The notes: generated by a model not told the origin, from the sequence alone. Positions 28,105 to 37,459 are shown, counted from the first letter of the stretch. The stretch is 64,000 bases of DNA from Muribaculaceae bacterium (GCA_028689665.1 JAQVCR010000012.1:1-64000); one strand, 5' to 3'. Program-made: numbers and translations.

Positions 28105-29271
28105 TTATTTAGCCGGAGCTTCTTGTGCGTTCTTTGTAGGTGCTATCGGAGCGATAACAGTGCCTGCTTTGACTTTTGTTCCTACGCCTTCTATTACCAG
28201 CTCATCGCCGGCTTTTAATCCCGACGTTACGATATAAGTCTTGCCGTCGTTAAGTGATGATATTTCTATCGGGGTAGAAACAGCCTTGCTTGAATCGCCT
28301 ACTAAATATACAAATTTTTTGTCTTGGATTTCGTAGGTTGCGCCTTGTGGAATTGTAATTACATTACTCTGAGGATTAGGAATAAGTATTGTTCCTGTCG
28401 AGCCGCTGCGGAGCATATTGTTGGTATTCTTGAATATTGCTCTTGCGCTTGCCGAACCTGTATTCTGGTCGAATACGCCCGATATTGTTTCAATCTTTCC
28501 TGTGATAGGGTAGCGACTTCCGTCGGCTAAAATTAAACTTACCGGAGGCATACCGTTGATAGATTTTGTAATATTCTCCGAACCACTATTTGTCAATGCC
28601 AATATTTCTTTTTCGTTAAGTGAAAAATAGGCATAGACATCCGATATATCCGAAATGGTTGTCAATGCTTGTCCCGATGGGCTTGCAAGTGTACCTTCTC
28701 GATTTGGAATTGAGCCGACAACACCATCAAAAGGTGCCGACACATTAGAGTAAGATAAATTTTTGCGAGCATTTACCAGTGATTGGTCGGCTTGGTGTAG
28801 CTGTGCTTTGGCTGATGCTAGTGCTAATACTGCTGTCTGATATTCATAATCGCTAATAATATTTTTCTCGCGAAGTGATTTTTTATTAGCTACAGTCAGT
28901 TCATTGGTCGATACTACGCTCTTAGCAGCAACTACGACAGCTTCGGCAGATCTTACGGCAGCTTCCAGCTGTACTTGGTCGATTACAAATAGTAGCTGAC
29001 CTTTACGTACCGATTGACCTTCATTTACGCAAACTTTAGTGATAAATCCACTCACTTGTGGGCGTATGTCTACGTCTACTTTACCTTTAATTACGACTGG
29101 ATAAGCACGATCTAAATTAGATGCACCAACGGCTAATTTCATTGTTTCAACTTGTACCGCCGAAGGCATTTGCTGTTGCGCTCCACCTCCTCCACAAGAT
29201 GTAAACATACTTGCAATTAAGCATAAGCTTAAATACAAATTACCTAGTGTAAGAAACTTTTCTTTCTTCAT
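28105..29271 (-). CDS. RND efflux periplasmic adaptor (membrane fusion protein, AcrA/MexE type)
   Basis: 388 residues. A lipoprotein signal ends in FTSCGGGG. The fold order is lipoyl half (near 70), a coiled-coil hairpin (about 100-170), second lipoyl half (SAPFDGVVGSI near 180), beta-barrel and membrane-proximal domain, as in AcrA. It bridges the inner-membrane pump and the outer-membrane duct. It is the first gene of the operon; a -7 element is at 29348-29341. No TetR, MarR or AraC gene lies next to the operon to suggest its control. Confidence 0.94.
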   Translation of the reverse strand: MKKEKFLTLGNLYLSLCLIASMFTSCGGGGAQQQMPSAVQVETMKLAVGASNLDRAYPVVIKGKVDVDIRPQVSGFITKVCVNEGQSVRKGQLLFVIDQVQLEAAVRSAEAVVVAAKSVVSTNELTVANKKSLREKNIISDYEYQTAVLALASAKAQLHQADQSLVNARKNLSYSNVSAPFDGVVGSIPNREGTLASPSGQALTTISDISDVYAYFSLNEKEILALTNSGSENITKSINGMPPVSLILADGSRYPITGKIETISGVFDQNTGSASARAIFKNTNNMLRSGSTGTILIPNPQSNVITIPQGATYEIQDKKFVYLVGDSSKAVSTPIEISSLNDGKTYIVTSGLKAGDELVIEGVGTKVKAGTVIAPIAPTKNAQEAPAK

Positions 29272-29340
29272 TGTAGTCTTTTTAATTAATTATTTGTTTG
29301 TGTTATTTATAGTAGGATATATAGTCTTTAAAAAGCTTTG

Positions 29341-29348
29341 CAAATGTA
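29341..29348 (-). promoter_or_regulatory. Putative -7 element of the efflux operon
   Basis: TACATTTG on the minus strand matches TAnnTTTG, about 70 nt before the adaptor ATG. No TTTG is found at the right distance upstream, so activation by a regulator is possible. Confidence 0.45.
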
Positions 29349-29455
29349 CTAGACATTTCGCTACTAATTTATATATAATTTTCTGTAAAACAGCTTTAAA
29401 TCACTTGAAAATGTATCATAAATTAGTAAAAATGTTACTTCCAATGACAAAAACT

Positions 29456-30319
29456 TCAATTTAACATCTTTTCGACAGCATCTTTCACTCTGTTCATTAG
29501 CCAGCGTGGTGTCGAAGTAGCTCCACAGATGCCTATCATACTTTTTTCTTTCAGCAGATTTGCATCTATCTCGCTTTCATTACTTATTAAGTAGGAATCG
29601 GGATTAACGGCTTTACATTCTTCGTAGAGTATTTTCCCGTTGCTGCTTTTATTACCACACACAAAGAGTATTGCATCGTGGCGACGTGCAAATTCGCGTA
29701 TTTTTGGAATACGATTTGCCACTTGGCGACATATTGTATCATAGCTGCTGAAGCCTTCGCCCCCTTTGCGTCGTGCTATCTCGGCTTCCATCTCTTTAAA
29801 GCCGTGCAATGATTTAGTAGTCTGCGAATAAAGTGCTATATCTCGCGTGAAATCTACTTTTTCAAGTCCGGCAACGTCTTCTACTACTATCGCCTCTCCA
29901 TTTGTCTGTCCCACAAGACCATTTACTTCGGCATGTCCTCGCTTGCCATAAATCACTATTTGAGGATTTTGTTCTTTCTCGGTAGTGTATGTTGAGTGTA
30001 TGCGTCGCTGTAACTGCAACACGACAGGGCAGGTGGCATCAATTATCTCAATATTATTTTGTTGGGCTGTCTTATAAGTTTCCGGAGGCTCTCCGTGTGC
30101 GCGTAGCAGGACTTTCACATTATGCAGTTTTCTCAACTCTTCATGTGTAATTGTAACTAGTCCTTTTCCTTTAAGTCGCTCTACCTCATCAGAATTATGT
30201 ACAATATCGCCCAAGCAATAGAGATGTCCGGTAGCATTTAGCTCTTCTTCGGCTTTCTTTATTGCAGTAACCACTCCAAAACAAAACCCCGAGTCTTCGT
30301 CTATCTCTATTGTTGCCAT
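29456..30319 (-). CDS. ispH: 4-hydroxy-3-methylbut-2-enyl diphosphate reductase
   Basis: 287 residues. IspH (LytB) makes IPP and DMAPP in the last step of the MEP isoprenoid pathway with a 4Fe-4S cluster. The three cluster cysteines are Cys13 (SGFCFGV), Cys97 (DATCPVV) and Cys197 (DTICRQV). The His residues of the substrate pocket (HNSDEV and RAHGEPP) are present. It follows cmk by 9 nt, an adjacency common in Bacteroidota. No terminator is seen before the divergent efflux region. Confidence 0.96.
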   Translation of the reverse strand: MATIEIDEDSGFCFGVVTAIKKAEEELNATGHLYCLGDIVHNSDEVERLKGKGLVTITHEELRKLHNVKVLLRAHGEPPETYKTAQQNNIEIIDATCPVVLQLQRRIHSTYTTEKEQNPQIVIYGKRGHAEVNGLVGQTNGEAIVVEDVAGLEKVDFTRDIALYSQTTKSLHGFKEMEAEIARRKGGEGFSSYDTICRQVANRIPKIREFARRHDAILFVCGNKSSNGKILYEECKAVNPDSYLISNESEIDANLLKEKSMIGICGATSTPRWLMNRVKDAVEKMLN

Positions 30320-30328
30320 AGCTTTATT

Positions 30329-31030
30329 TTATTTTTGTTGTGCTATTATTTTATCATATAGATTAAGCAACCATTTGTCTTGCTCTTCTACTGTCATTTG
30401 TGAATTATCAAGTAGATGGGCATCGGTGGCTTGCCTTAATGGACTCTCTGCTCGGTTTTGGTCGATGTAGTCGCGCTCGCACACATTTTTATACACATCA
30501 TCATAGCTCACTTGCTGCCCTTTTGCTTGAAGTTCGTCAAATCTACGTTGTGCGCGTGTTTCGGGCGAGGCATTTACATATACTTTCATTTCGGCATCGG
30601 GAAATACTGTGGTGCCAATATCTCGACCGTCCATTACAATTCCTTTTTCTTTTCCCATTGCTTGCTGTTGAGCCACTAGCTCGTGGCGAACGAATGGCAG
30701 AGCGGCAATTGCACTCACATTGTTCGACACTCGCATCTCGCGAATCTCTCGCTCCACATTACGCCCGTTAAGCATAGCTTCGCTGGCACAGGTGAGCGAA
30801 TTTACATGGAATTTTATTTCAATAGAAGGCAAAAATTTTTGCAACTTCGCCTCATCGATTTTACCGTCGACTATTAAATTATTTTCTAATGCAAAAAGAG
30901 TAACAGTGCGATACATTGCTCCACTATCGATATAAGCGTAACCGATATTGCGAGCAAGAACCTTTGCCATCGTGCTTTTCCCCGACGAAGAAAAGCCGTC
31001 GATAGCTATTGTTATAAGTGGTTTATTCAT
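30329..31030 (-). CDS. cmk: Cytidylate kinase
   Basis: 233 residues. It phosphorylates CMP and dCMP with ATP. The P-loop is GFSSSGKST at 12-20, the CMP-binding residues lie in IDSGAMYR, and the block VMDGRDIGTTVFPDA near 134-148 is diagnostic. The insertion of about 40 residues in the NMP-binding domain is typical of bacterial CMP kinases. It is the first gene of the cmk-ispH unit. A -7 element TATCTTTG lies at 31114-31107 on the minus strand. Confidence 0.96.
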   Translation of the reverse strand: MNKPLITIAIDGFSSSGKSTMAKVLARNIGYAYIDSGAMYRTVTLFALENNLIVDGKIDEAKLQKFLPSIEIKFHVNSLTCASEAMLNGRNVEREIREMRVSNNVSAIAALPFVRHELVAQQQAMGKEKGIVMDGRDIGTTVFPDAEMKVYVNASPETRAQRRFDELQAKGQQVSYDDVYKNVCERDYIDQNRAESPLRQATDAHLLDNSQMTVEEQDKWLLNLYDKIIAQQK

Positions 31031-31360
31031 TCTTTTTTTTATATCTAAAAACCTAATTAAAAACGACCAAAGAAAGTTTCTGAGAGCGTTCTGTAATATT
31101 TAAGAGCAAAGATAAAAATTTTAACCGAAAAAAATATGAAACAGCCCGCAATATATTATAAACTTATAACAAACGACAGCCGAAAAAGTCGCAACCTAAA
31201 GAAATAGCTGTATTCGATTCTTATTATTTAGAGGTATGGGAATATTTTTGATTGTGTTTTACAAATATGGACATTAGGAAGTAACAATTCAATTAAAATT
31301 TATTTAATCAGTTTGTTTTGGCGTATATTTGACTTAATTTTGTAGCAATATTAAATCGTT
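31031..31360. other. Divergent promoter region between cmk and the GH3 family gene
   Basis: It holds a minus-strand -7 element for cmk (TATCTTTG, 31114-31107, no TTTG at -33) and the plus-strand promoter of the GH3 gene at 31312-31342. Nothing else was recognised in the AT-rich middle part. Confidence 0.6.
31312..31342 (+). promoter_or_regulatory. Promoter of the GH3 family gene
   Basis: TTTG (31312-31315), 19 nt, TAATTTTG (31335-31342). A second -7-like TATATTTG sits at 31324-31331 but lacks a partner. The leader would be only about 12 nt. Confidence 0.65.
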
Positions 31361-32896
31361 ATGATTGATTTTACATCAATAGTCCGCCCAATATTTATGC
31401 AACGTGTGAAGGCTGCAGAGAAATTTGTGTCTTATGCCGATGTTGTGCAGCAAGCCCAACTGCGCCGGTTGCTTAATATGGCTGGTGAGACGGAAATTGG
31501 ACGTAAATATGATTTTAAGAGTATAAACAGCTATGAACAATTTGCATCTCGGTTGCCTATACATTGCTATGAAGATTTTTGTGGCGATATTATGCGTATG
31601 GTTGCCGGCGAGCGAGATGTGCTGTGGCGTGGGTGTGTTAGGCGATATGCACAGTCTTCGGGTACAAGCGATGGGCGCAGCAAGTATATCCCGATAAGTG
31701 AAGAGTCGCTGAAGAAATGCCACTATCAAGGTGGATTTGATGTGGTGGCACATTATTTAAATATTAATCCCGACAGTAAAATGTTTTCGGGTAAGGGCTT
31801 TATCCTCGGTGGTAGCTTTGCCTCAGAAGTTAATCACCCCGATGATGTGCGAGTGGGCGACCTCTCGGCTAACCTTATTGCAAACATTAATCCACTGGTT
31901 AATCTCGTGCGGGTTCCATCGAAAGAAATAGCGCTGTTGAGCGACTGGGAGCAGAAACTCCCGGCACTGGTAGAGGCAAGCATCGACAAGAATATTACCA
32001 ATATATCGGGTGTGCCTTCGTGGTTTCTAACTGTGATTAAGGAGGTTATTAAGGCTCGCGGAGCTAAATGTATTCACGAAGTGTGGCCAAACCTTGAAGT
32101 CTTTTTCCATGGCGGTATTAATTTTGCACCTTATCGCACCCTGTATGAGTCGATTTGCGACCCGGCAAAGATGCACTATCTCGAAACTTATAATGCGTCG
32201 GAAGGGTTCTTTGCAGTGCAATCGTCGTGGGACACGAAGGCGATGCTTCTGTTGCTGGATATTGGAGTGTTCTATGAATTTATTCCTCTCGACCAGCTTA
32301 ATAGTGCTTCACCTAAGGCATTGCCTATATGGGAAGTAGAGAAAGGGAAAACTTATGCCCTCGTAATATCTGCCAATAACGGACTTTGGCGTTATCTCAT
32401 CGGCGACACAGTGAAGATAGAGAGTGTGGCACCTGTGAAGATAACCATCGCAGGCCGCACAAAACATTTTATAAATGCTTTTGGCGAGGAATTAATGGTA
32501 CATAATGCCGACGATGCTATCGCAAAGACTGTAGATGAAACAAAAATAGGAATTTTAAATTATACGGCGGCGCCGGTATATACGTCGGAGGCGTCTCGAG
32601 GAAGACATCAGTGGCTGATAGAATTTGACAAGCCGATAGGCGAGAGTGAGAAAGAACAATTTGCTTCGATTCTCGATGACAACCTGCGCAAGGTCAATTC
32701 AGACTACGATGCAAAGCGCACAAAAGATATTTTCCTGGCACCACTAGAGATAACAATCGCTAACAAGGGGCTTTTCGATAGTTGGCTTGCACTCGGAGGC
32801 AAACTAGGCGGGCAACGTAAAATCCCCCGACTGTCTAATGATCGTCAGATAATAGATAAAATGATTGAATTAAATAATAATAATAATAATAAATAG
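31361..32896 (+). CDS. GH3-family acyl-adenylate-forming protein
   Basis: 511 residues. The family shares the firefly-luciferase/ANL fold with plant GH3 auxin-amido synthetases; the ATP-binding loop is SSGTSDGRSKYIPIS near 105 and the second core motif YNASEGFFA near 280. GH3 enzymes join an amino acid to a carboxylate via an acyl-adenylate; the bacterial substrate is unknown, and such genes are common in Bacteroidota. The protein ends in six Asn and a Lys encoded by an (AAT)6 run just before the stop, probably a loose tail. The alkaline phosphatase gene begins 7 nt later, so the two form an operon. Confidence 0.9.
   Translation: MIDFTSIVRPIFMQRVKAAEKFVSYADVVQQAQLRRLLNMAGETEIGRKYDFKSINSYEQFASRLPIHCYEDFCGDIMRMVAGERDVLWRGCVRRYAQSSGTSDGRSKYIPISEESLKKCHYQGGFDVVAHYLNINPDSKMFSGKGFILGGSFASEVNHPDDVRVGDLSANLIANINPLVNLVRVPSKEIALLSDWEQKLPALVEASIDKNITNISGVPSWFLTVIKEVIKARGAKCIHEVWPNLEVFFHGGINFAPYRTLYESICDPAKMHYLETYNASEGFFAVQSSWDTKAMLLLLDIGVFYEFIPLDQLNSASPKALPIWEVEKGKTYALVISANNGLWRYLIGDTVKIESVAPVKITIAGRTKHFINAFGEELMVHNADDAIAKTVDETKIGILNYTAAPVYTSEASRGRHQWLIEFDKPIGESEKEQFASILDDNLRKVNSDYDAKRTKDIFLAPLEITIANKGLFDSWLALGGKLGGQRKIPRLSNDRQIIDKMIELNNNNNNK
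32873..32890 (+). repeat. (AAT)6 microsatellite at the 3' end of the GH3 gene
   Basis: Six AAT codons in frame encode a poly-Asn tail right before AAA TAG. Gain or loss of units would keep the frame. Confidence 0.9.
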
Positions 32897-32903
32897 TTTT
32901 TTC

Positions 32904-34295
32904 ATGAAACAACGTATCATTTCACTCCTAATTGTATTTTTAGCTGTCTCGGGCTTATATGCCACTACACCTAAATACATTTTTTACTTTATCGGCGATG
33001 GTATGGGTATGGGACACATAATGTCGGCTCAGACCTATAATCGCGAAGTACTTAAAAATAGTGAGCCATTGCTTATGATGCAATTTCCTGTGGCATCGTT
33101 TGCTATGACCTATTCTTATCAAAATCCCATTACCGACTCGGCTGCTGCCGGTACCGCACTTTCTACCGGAAACAAAACATGGAACGGTATGTTGGGAATG
33201 AATCACGATTCGATACCGGTTAACAGCATCGCTAAGATTCTTCAAAATAAAGGCTATGGAATAGCCATCACCACTACTGTGCCACCCGATGATGCTACTC
33301 CGGGAGCATTCTATGCACATCAACCATCAAGAAAAATGTTCTATGAAATAGGCAAAGATATGGCGACAAGTGGATATGCCTTTTTCGCCGGCAGCCAACT
33401 TCGCGGAACAAAAAACGAAGATGGAAAAGATAACGACCTTATCCCCACCCTCAAAAAGAGTGGCTACGCAATAGCCAACGGTATGAAAGAATTTGAGAAA
33501 ATTAAAAACAAAGATAAAATACTTCTTTTAAGTCCGGAGAATACAATCCAAGTGGGTTACACTATCGACTCAATAGCCGGAGCTTTGACACTGCCACAAA
33601 TCACCAAGTCGGCTATCGACCACATGAAACGCGTATCGCCCAAAAAATTCTTTATTATGGTAGAAGGAGGAAACATAGACTGGGCTGCACACTCTAACGA
33701 TGGCGGAACAGTGATAAAAGAAATTCTCAATTTCAATGAATCACTAAAATTGGCTTACGATTTCTATCTAGCTCACCCCGACGAGACACTTATCGTACTC
33801 ACAGCCGACCACGACACCGGAGGTATGACAATAGGTTTGAAAAAAGGATCTAAACTTATCGATATGAGCAACATCGACTACCAACGTATGTCGAAAGATG
33901 AATTTTCGGCTTTCTGCAAAGCTAAAGCACAGAGTGGAACAGCAATCACATGGGACGAAATGAAGGGCTATCTATCAACTAATTTCGGACTATTTGACAA
34001 AATAAAATTGACCGAGAAAGAAGTAGAAGGTCTTAAAGACGGATTTGAAGACGTGTATGAAAAGCACGAATCGAAAGAAAACAAAACCCTCTACAACTCA
34101 TTCAACGGATTTGTTGAAAGCGTGTTTAAACTTCTCGATCGCAAGAGTGGATTTGGCTGGACAGCTAACACCCACACAGGTAACCCCGTTCCGGTATTTG
34201 CAATAGGTGCCAACGCACACGATTTCTCTAAAATCAGCAACAACACCGAAATACCTCAGCGTATGGCAAAAGCCGCAGGCATCGAGCTAAAATAG
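32904..34295 (+). CDS. Alkaline phosphatase (PhoA superfamily), exported
   Basis: 463 residues. A signal peptide (about 1-20) ends before TTPKYIFYFIGDGMG. The metal-binding Asp is in GDGMG, the nucleophilic Ser in TDSAAAGTA (near residue 78), and the metal ligands further on are in VEGGNIDWAAHSND, TADHDTGGM and the C-terminal TANTHTGNPVPVF. It would release phosphate from organic esters in the periplasm. It is the second gene of the GH3 operon and ends at a terminator. A phosphate transporter lies 4.5 kb away, but no shared control can be seen. Confidence 0.94.
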   Translation: MKQRIISLLIVFLAVSGLYATTPKYIFYFIGDGMGMGHIMSAQTYNREVLKNSEPLLMMQFPVASFAMTYSYQNPITDSAAAGTALSTGNKTWNGMLGMNHDSIPVNSIAKILQNKGYGIAITTTVPPDDATPGAFYAHQPSRKMFYEIGKDMATSGYAFFAGSQLRGTKNEDGKDNDLIPTLKKSGYAIANGMKEFEKIKNKDKILLLSPENTIQVGYTIDSIAGALTLPQITKSAIDHMKRVSPKKFFIMVEGGNIDWAAHSNDGGTVIKEILNFNESLKLAYDFYLAHPDETLIVLTADHDTGGMTIGLKKGSKLIDMSNIDYQRMSKDEFSAFCKAKAQSGTAITWDEMKGYLSTNFGLFDKIKLTEKEVEGLKDGFEDVYEKHESKENKTLYNSFNGFVESVFKLLDRKSGFGWTANTHTGNPVPVFAIGANAHDFSKISNNTEIPQRMAKAAGIELK

Positions 34296-34334
34296 CACCC
34301 ACCGAGCTAGAACAATAACAACAAATATTTACAG

Positions 34335-34367
34335 AAAATGGATAAGTCGCACCGGCTTATCCATTTT
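34335..34367 (+). terminator. Terminator of the GH3-phosphatase operon
   Basis: AAAATGGATAAG (34335-34346) pairs with CTTATCCATTTT (34356-34367); the A/T ends make it able to act on both strands. Confidence 0.8.
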
Positions 34368-34492
34368 CAGTAAAAATATATATCAATCGGCATATTTAAT
34401 TGCGGGCTAGCGAGATTTTAGGCTCTCAAATATTTAAAAAACTTGAAAAAATGAGTATTTTCACTTTGAAAAATCATTTTTGAGGGCAAATG

Positions 34493-34524
34493 GTTGATTT
34501 TTATGGTAATTGTTTATACCTTTG
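34493..34524 (+). promoter_or_regulatory. Promoter of the DUF177-rpmF-fabH operon
   Basis: GTTG (34493-34496, one mismatch), 20 nt, TACCTTTG (34517-34524). It is 24 nt before the proposed TTG start at 34548. Confidence 0.65.
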
Positions 34525-34547
34525 TGGCGATTTAACAAAAAACTACT

Positions 34548-35162
34548 TTGGGAAAGTTTGCAGCCTTTAAAATCCCCTTGAGGGGTATGCCCATTGGAAC
34601 TCAATTATTTGAGTTTGAGCTAGGACAAGAGTTTTTCATGAATATGGAAAGCTCCGAAATAAGAAAGGGTAATGTGAAAGTAACACTTTCGGTAAAGCAT
34701 TCCGACGATATCTATCATCTTGATTTTGAGATGAAAGGCACGGTGTATATACCTTGCGACAGATGTCTCGACGATATGGAGCATATAGTAGATACTACCT
34801 ATCATCTATGTGTAAAGTATGGCGAAGAATATAGCGAAGAGAGCGACGAAGTGTTGATAATCCCGGAGACGGATAGCTATCTAAATGTGGCATATATGAT
34901 TTATGACACCGTGATATTGACTATCCCCTTAAAGCACGTTCACCCTATTGGGAAGTGCAATAAGGCAATGAGCGCACAGCTAAAGAAGCACAGTGCGCGT
35001 AAATCGAGCCTCGACGACTATGATAGCGATGACGGGCTTGACGATATATTTGATGATGATGACAGCCCGCTGTTTGACGGCGACGAAGAATCGGAATCGA
35101 GCAGAGAAGATAATAATGAGACCGACCCACGATGGGACGCCCTCAAAAAAATAAAAAGATAA
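34548..35162 (+). CDS. DUF177 (YceD) family protein, putative 23S rRNA accumulation factor
   Basis: 204 residues with a TTG start at 34548. Starting there yields MGKFAAFKIPLRGMPIGTQL, which is how DUF177 proteins of this phylum begin; the first ATG (34587) would remove the conserved first strand. Two cysteine pairs are visible, CDRC near 76 and a lone Cys in PIGKCNKA near 137. The C-terminal 50 residues are acidic and disordered. YceD in E. coli is needed for 23S rRNA accumulation, and homologues almost always sit just before rpmF, as here (21 nt gap). Confidence 0.88.
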   Translation: MGKFAAFKIPLRGMPIGTQLFEFELGQEFFMNMESSEIRKGNVKVTLSVKHSDDIYHLDFEMKGTVYIPCDRCLDDMEHIVDTTYHLCVKYGEEYSEESDEVLIIPETDSYLNVAYMIYDTVILTIPLKHVHPIGKCNKAMSAQLKKHSARKSSLDDYDSDDGLDDIFDDDDSPLFDGDEESESSREDNNETDPRWDALKKIKR

Positions 35163-35183
35163 CAATTAAATAATTCAATAAAA

Positions 35184-35369
35184 ATGGCACATCCTAAACG
35201 AAAACAATCAAAGACCAGAACAGCAAAAAGAAGAACTCACGATAAAGCAATGGTTCCAACACTAGTACTTTGTCCTAATTGTGGAGCATGGCACCTATAT
35301 CACACCGTATGTGGCGAATGTGGCTACTATCGTGGTAAAGTTGCTATCGAAAAATCGGCAGCTGTATAA
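35184..35369 (+). CDS. rpmF: 50S ribosomal protein L32
   Basis: 61 residues. The basic N-terminus MAHPKRKQSKTRTAKRR and the zinc-finger cysteines CPNC and CGEC are those of the zinc-binding form of L32. A small helical protein of the large subunit. It follows DUF177 and precedes fabH, the standard order. Confidence 0.98.
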   Translation: MAHPKRKQSKTRTAKRRTHDKAMVPTLVLCPNCGAWHLYHTVCGECGYYRGKVAIEKSAAV

Positions 35370-35408
35370 ATAAGCTTCGATAAATAGCTCAACAGACACA
35401 GCGTGAGT

Positions 35409-35440
35409 ATCCTAAATTATGAATTTAGGATATATTTTTC
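35409..35440 (+). terminator. Hairpin with T run inside the rpmF-fabH gap (partial terminator)
   Basis: ATCCTAAATT (35409-35418) and AATTTAGGAT (35422-35431) form a 10-bp stem with a 3-nt loop, followed by ATATTTTTC. It may lower transcription of fabH relative to rpmF; an in-frame upstream ATG for fabH lies at the loop and is not thought to be used. Confidence 0.6.
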
Positions 35441-35460
35441 TAATTATACACTCGATAATA

Positions 35461-36444
35461 ATGCTAAACGCAAAAATTAGCGGTATCGCTTCATTCGCAC
35501 CCGAGGATAAGCTCACCAACGACGACATCTCAAAGATGGTCGATACCAATGATGAATGGATAACGACAAGGGTAGGTATAAAGGAACGTCGCATATTAAG
35601 AAAAGAAGGAGCAGGATCATCGTATCTAGGGATTCAAGCAATCAACAAATTGCTAGTCGACACCAATACCAATCCGCTCGATATAGATTTGATTATATGT
35701 GCAACATCTAACCCCGACTATCGTTTTCCGTCAACAGCATCGGTGATTTCTCACAATGTGGGTACAAAGAATGCGTATGCCTATGATATACAAGCAGCTT
35801 GTGCAGGATTTCTTGTAGCGCTACAAGCTGGTAACTCTTATGTAAAGAGTGGACTGTATAAAAAGGTTATCGTCGTTTCTGCCGAGATGATGACAAGTAT
35901 GACCGACTATCAAGACCGAGCAACATGCCCATTATTTGGCGATGCTGCCGGAGCAATGCTTTTAGAACCGACCGAGGAGAACATTGGAATAATTGATGGC
36001 GTGTTTCACATCGATGGCACCGGATTATCGCATCTGCTAATGAAAGCAGGTGGTTCGGTAAAGCCGGCGTCGCACGAAAGCGTAGATGCACGTGAACATT
36101 TTGTATATCAAGAAGGTCGTGCCGTATATAAGCACGCCGTAACCGATATGTTATGCTCTTCTTTGGAAGTTATCAAGCGCAATAATCTTACCATCGACGA
36201 CATCGATTGGTTTGTACCTCATCAGGCAAATCTTCGTATTATCGAAGCAGTAGGCAGTCGCATAGGGATAAGTCCCGAAAAAGTATTGGTAAATATTGAG
36301 AAATATGGCAACACCAGTGCGGCATCCATACCATTATGTATCGACGAATATAAAGATAAGCTGAAAAAAGGAGATAAAATTATACTGACAGCTTTCGGTG
36401 CAGGATTCACTTGGGGCGCAGTGTATCTAGTATGGGGATGCTAA
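35461..36444 (+). CDS. fabH: 3-oxoacyl-ACP synthase III
   Basis: 327 residues from ATG 35461 ([16 protein letters not shown]). FabH condenses acetyl-CoA or a branched acyl-CoA with malonyl-ACP to start fatty acid chains. The triad is complete: Cys114 (IQAACAGF), His254 (PHQANLR) and Asn near 284 ([11 protein letters not shown]). A longer form from 35419 would add 14 residues lying in a hairpin and lacks homology. It ends the DUF177-rpmF-fabH unit. Confidence 0.95.
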   Translation: MLNAKISGIASFAPEDKLTNDDISKMVDTNDEWITTRVGIKERRILRKEGAGSSYLGIQAINKLLVDTNTNPLDIDLIICATSNPDYRFPSTASVISHNVGTKNAYAYDIQAACAGFLVALQAGNSYVKSGLYKKVIVVSAEMMTSMTDYQDRATCPLFGDAAGAMLLEPTEENIGIIDGVFHIDGTGLSHLLMKAGGSVKPASHESVDAREHFVYQEGRAVYKHAVTDMLCSSLEVIKRNNLTIDDIDWFVPHQANLRIIEAVGSRIGISPEKVLVNIEKYGNTSAASIPLCIDEYKDKLKKGDKIILTAFGAGFTWGAVYLVWGC

Positions 36445-36487
36445 AAAGCCTAATTATATGTTTTTTGCATCTTATATAACAAAAATC

Positions 36488-36510
36488 GCATCTTTGTGAT
36501 GCTTTTTTTG
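36488..36510 (+). terminator. Terminator after fabH
   Basis: GCATC (36488-36492), loop TTTGT, GATGC (36498-36502), then seven T. The last T residues and the G also serve as the TTTG of the era promoter. Confidence 0.75.
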
Positions 36511-36537
36511 TTTATATAAAAAGGCGTATTAACTTTA
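36507..36537 (+). promoter_or_regulatory. Promoter of era-der
   Basis: TTTG (36507-36510), 19 nt, TAACTTTA (36530-36537; one mismatch). It overlaps the fabH terminator tail. Confidence 0.55.
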
Positions 36538-36558
36538 CACAAACAAAAACAATTCGCT

Positions 36559-37440
36559 ATGCATAAAGCAGGATTTGTAAACATTGTAGGAAACCCAAAT
36601 GTGGGAAAATCCACATTAATGAATGAGCTTGTAGGCGAGCGCATTTCTATCATAACGTCGAAAGCTCAGACTACCAGACACCGCATCACCGGAATAGTAA
36701 ACACCGACGACTATCAGATAGTTTTTTCTGACACACCGGGAGTATTAGCTCCAAAGTATAAGCTGCAAGAAAGTATGCTAAACTTTTCGGAGGGAGCTCT
36801 CACCGATGCCGATATATTGCTTTACGTTACCGATGTAGTGGAAGATCCATTAAAGAACAAGGACTTTCTCGACAAAGTAGCGAAAGAACAAATCCCGGTA
36901 TTGCTTGTAATAAATAAAATCGATTTACTAAAAGGGCAAGACGATTTGCTCAAAATAATCGACAAGTGGCAAGCAATTCTACCTAATGCCGAAATGTTTC
37001 CAACATCGGCAAAGGAAAATTTTAACGTGAACAATTTGATGAAACGTATCATCGAATTACTTCCCGATTCACCTCCATTCTTTGGAAAAGATGCTCTGAC
37101 CGACAAGCCCGCACGATTCTTTGTTACCGAGATTATACGCGAAAAGATCTTGCTAAATTGCGACCAAGAAGTGCCTTACTCTACCGAAGTACTCGTCGAG
37201 AAATTTGACGAACACAATGCCTCTATTCACATAATGGCAGTGGTGTATGTAGAGCGAGACAGCCAAAAAGGAATATTGATTGGCAAAGGTGGTGCAATGC
37301 TTAAACGCATTGGCACAGATGCACGAAAAGACATCGAAATATTTTTTCAGAAAAAAGTATTTCTTGAAGTGTTTGTAAAAGTAGAGAAAGACTGGAGAAA
37401 TAGAGAAAACAAACTCCGCTCGTTCGGATATATAGAATAA
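36559..37440 (+). CDS. era: GTPase Era
   Basis: 293 residues. Era binds the 3' end of 16S rRNA and acts in 30S assembly. The GTPase motifs are G1 GNPNVGKS (near 10), G3 DTPG (near 59), G4 NKID (near 122) and G5 SAK. The C-terminal KH domain contains the [12 protein letters not shown] loop near 244. It precedes der by 19 nt; the pair is usual in Bacteroidota. Confidence 0.97.
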   Translation: MHKAGFVNIVGNPNVGKSTLMNELVGERISIITSKAQTTRHRITGIVNTDDYQIVFSDTPGVLAPKYKLQESMLNFSEGALTDADILLYVTDVVEDPLKNKDFLDKVAKEQIPVLLVINKIDLLKGQDDLLKIIDKWQAILPNAEMFPTSAKENFNVNNLMKRIIELLPDSPPFFGKDALTDKPARFFVTEIIREKILLNCDQEVPYSTEVLVEKFDEHNASIHIMAVVYVERDSQKGILIGKGGAMLKRIGTDARKDIEIFFQKKVFLEVFVKVEKDWRNRENKLRSFGYIE

Positions 37441-37459
37441 CTCTTATACATTAAACAAA

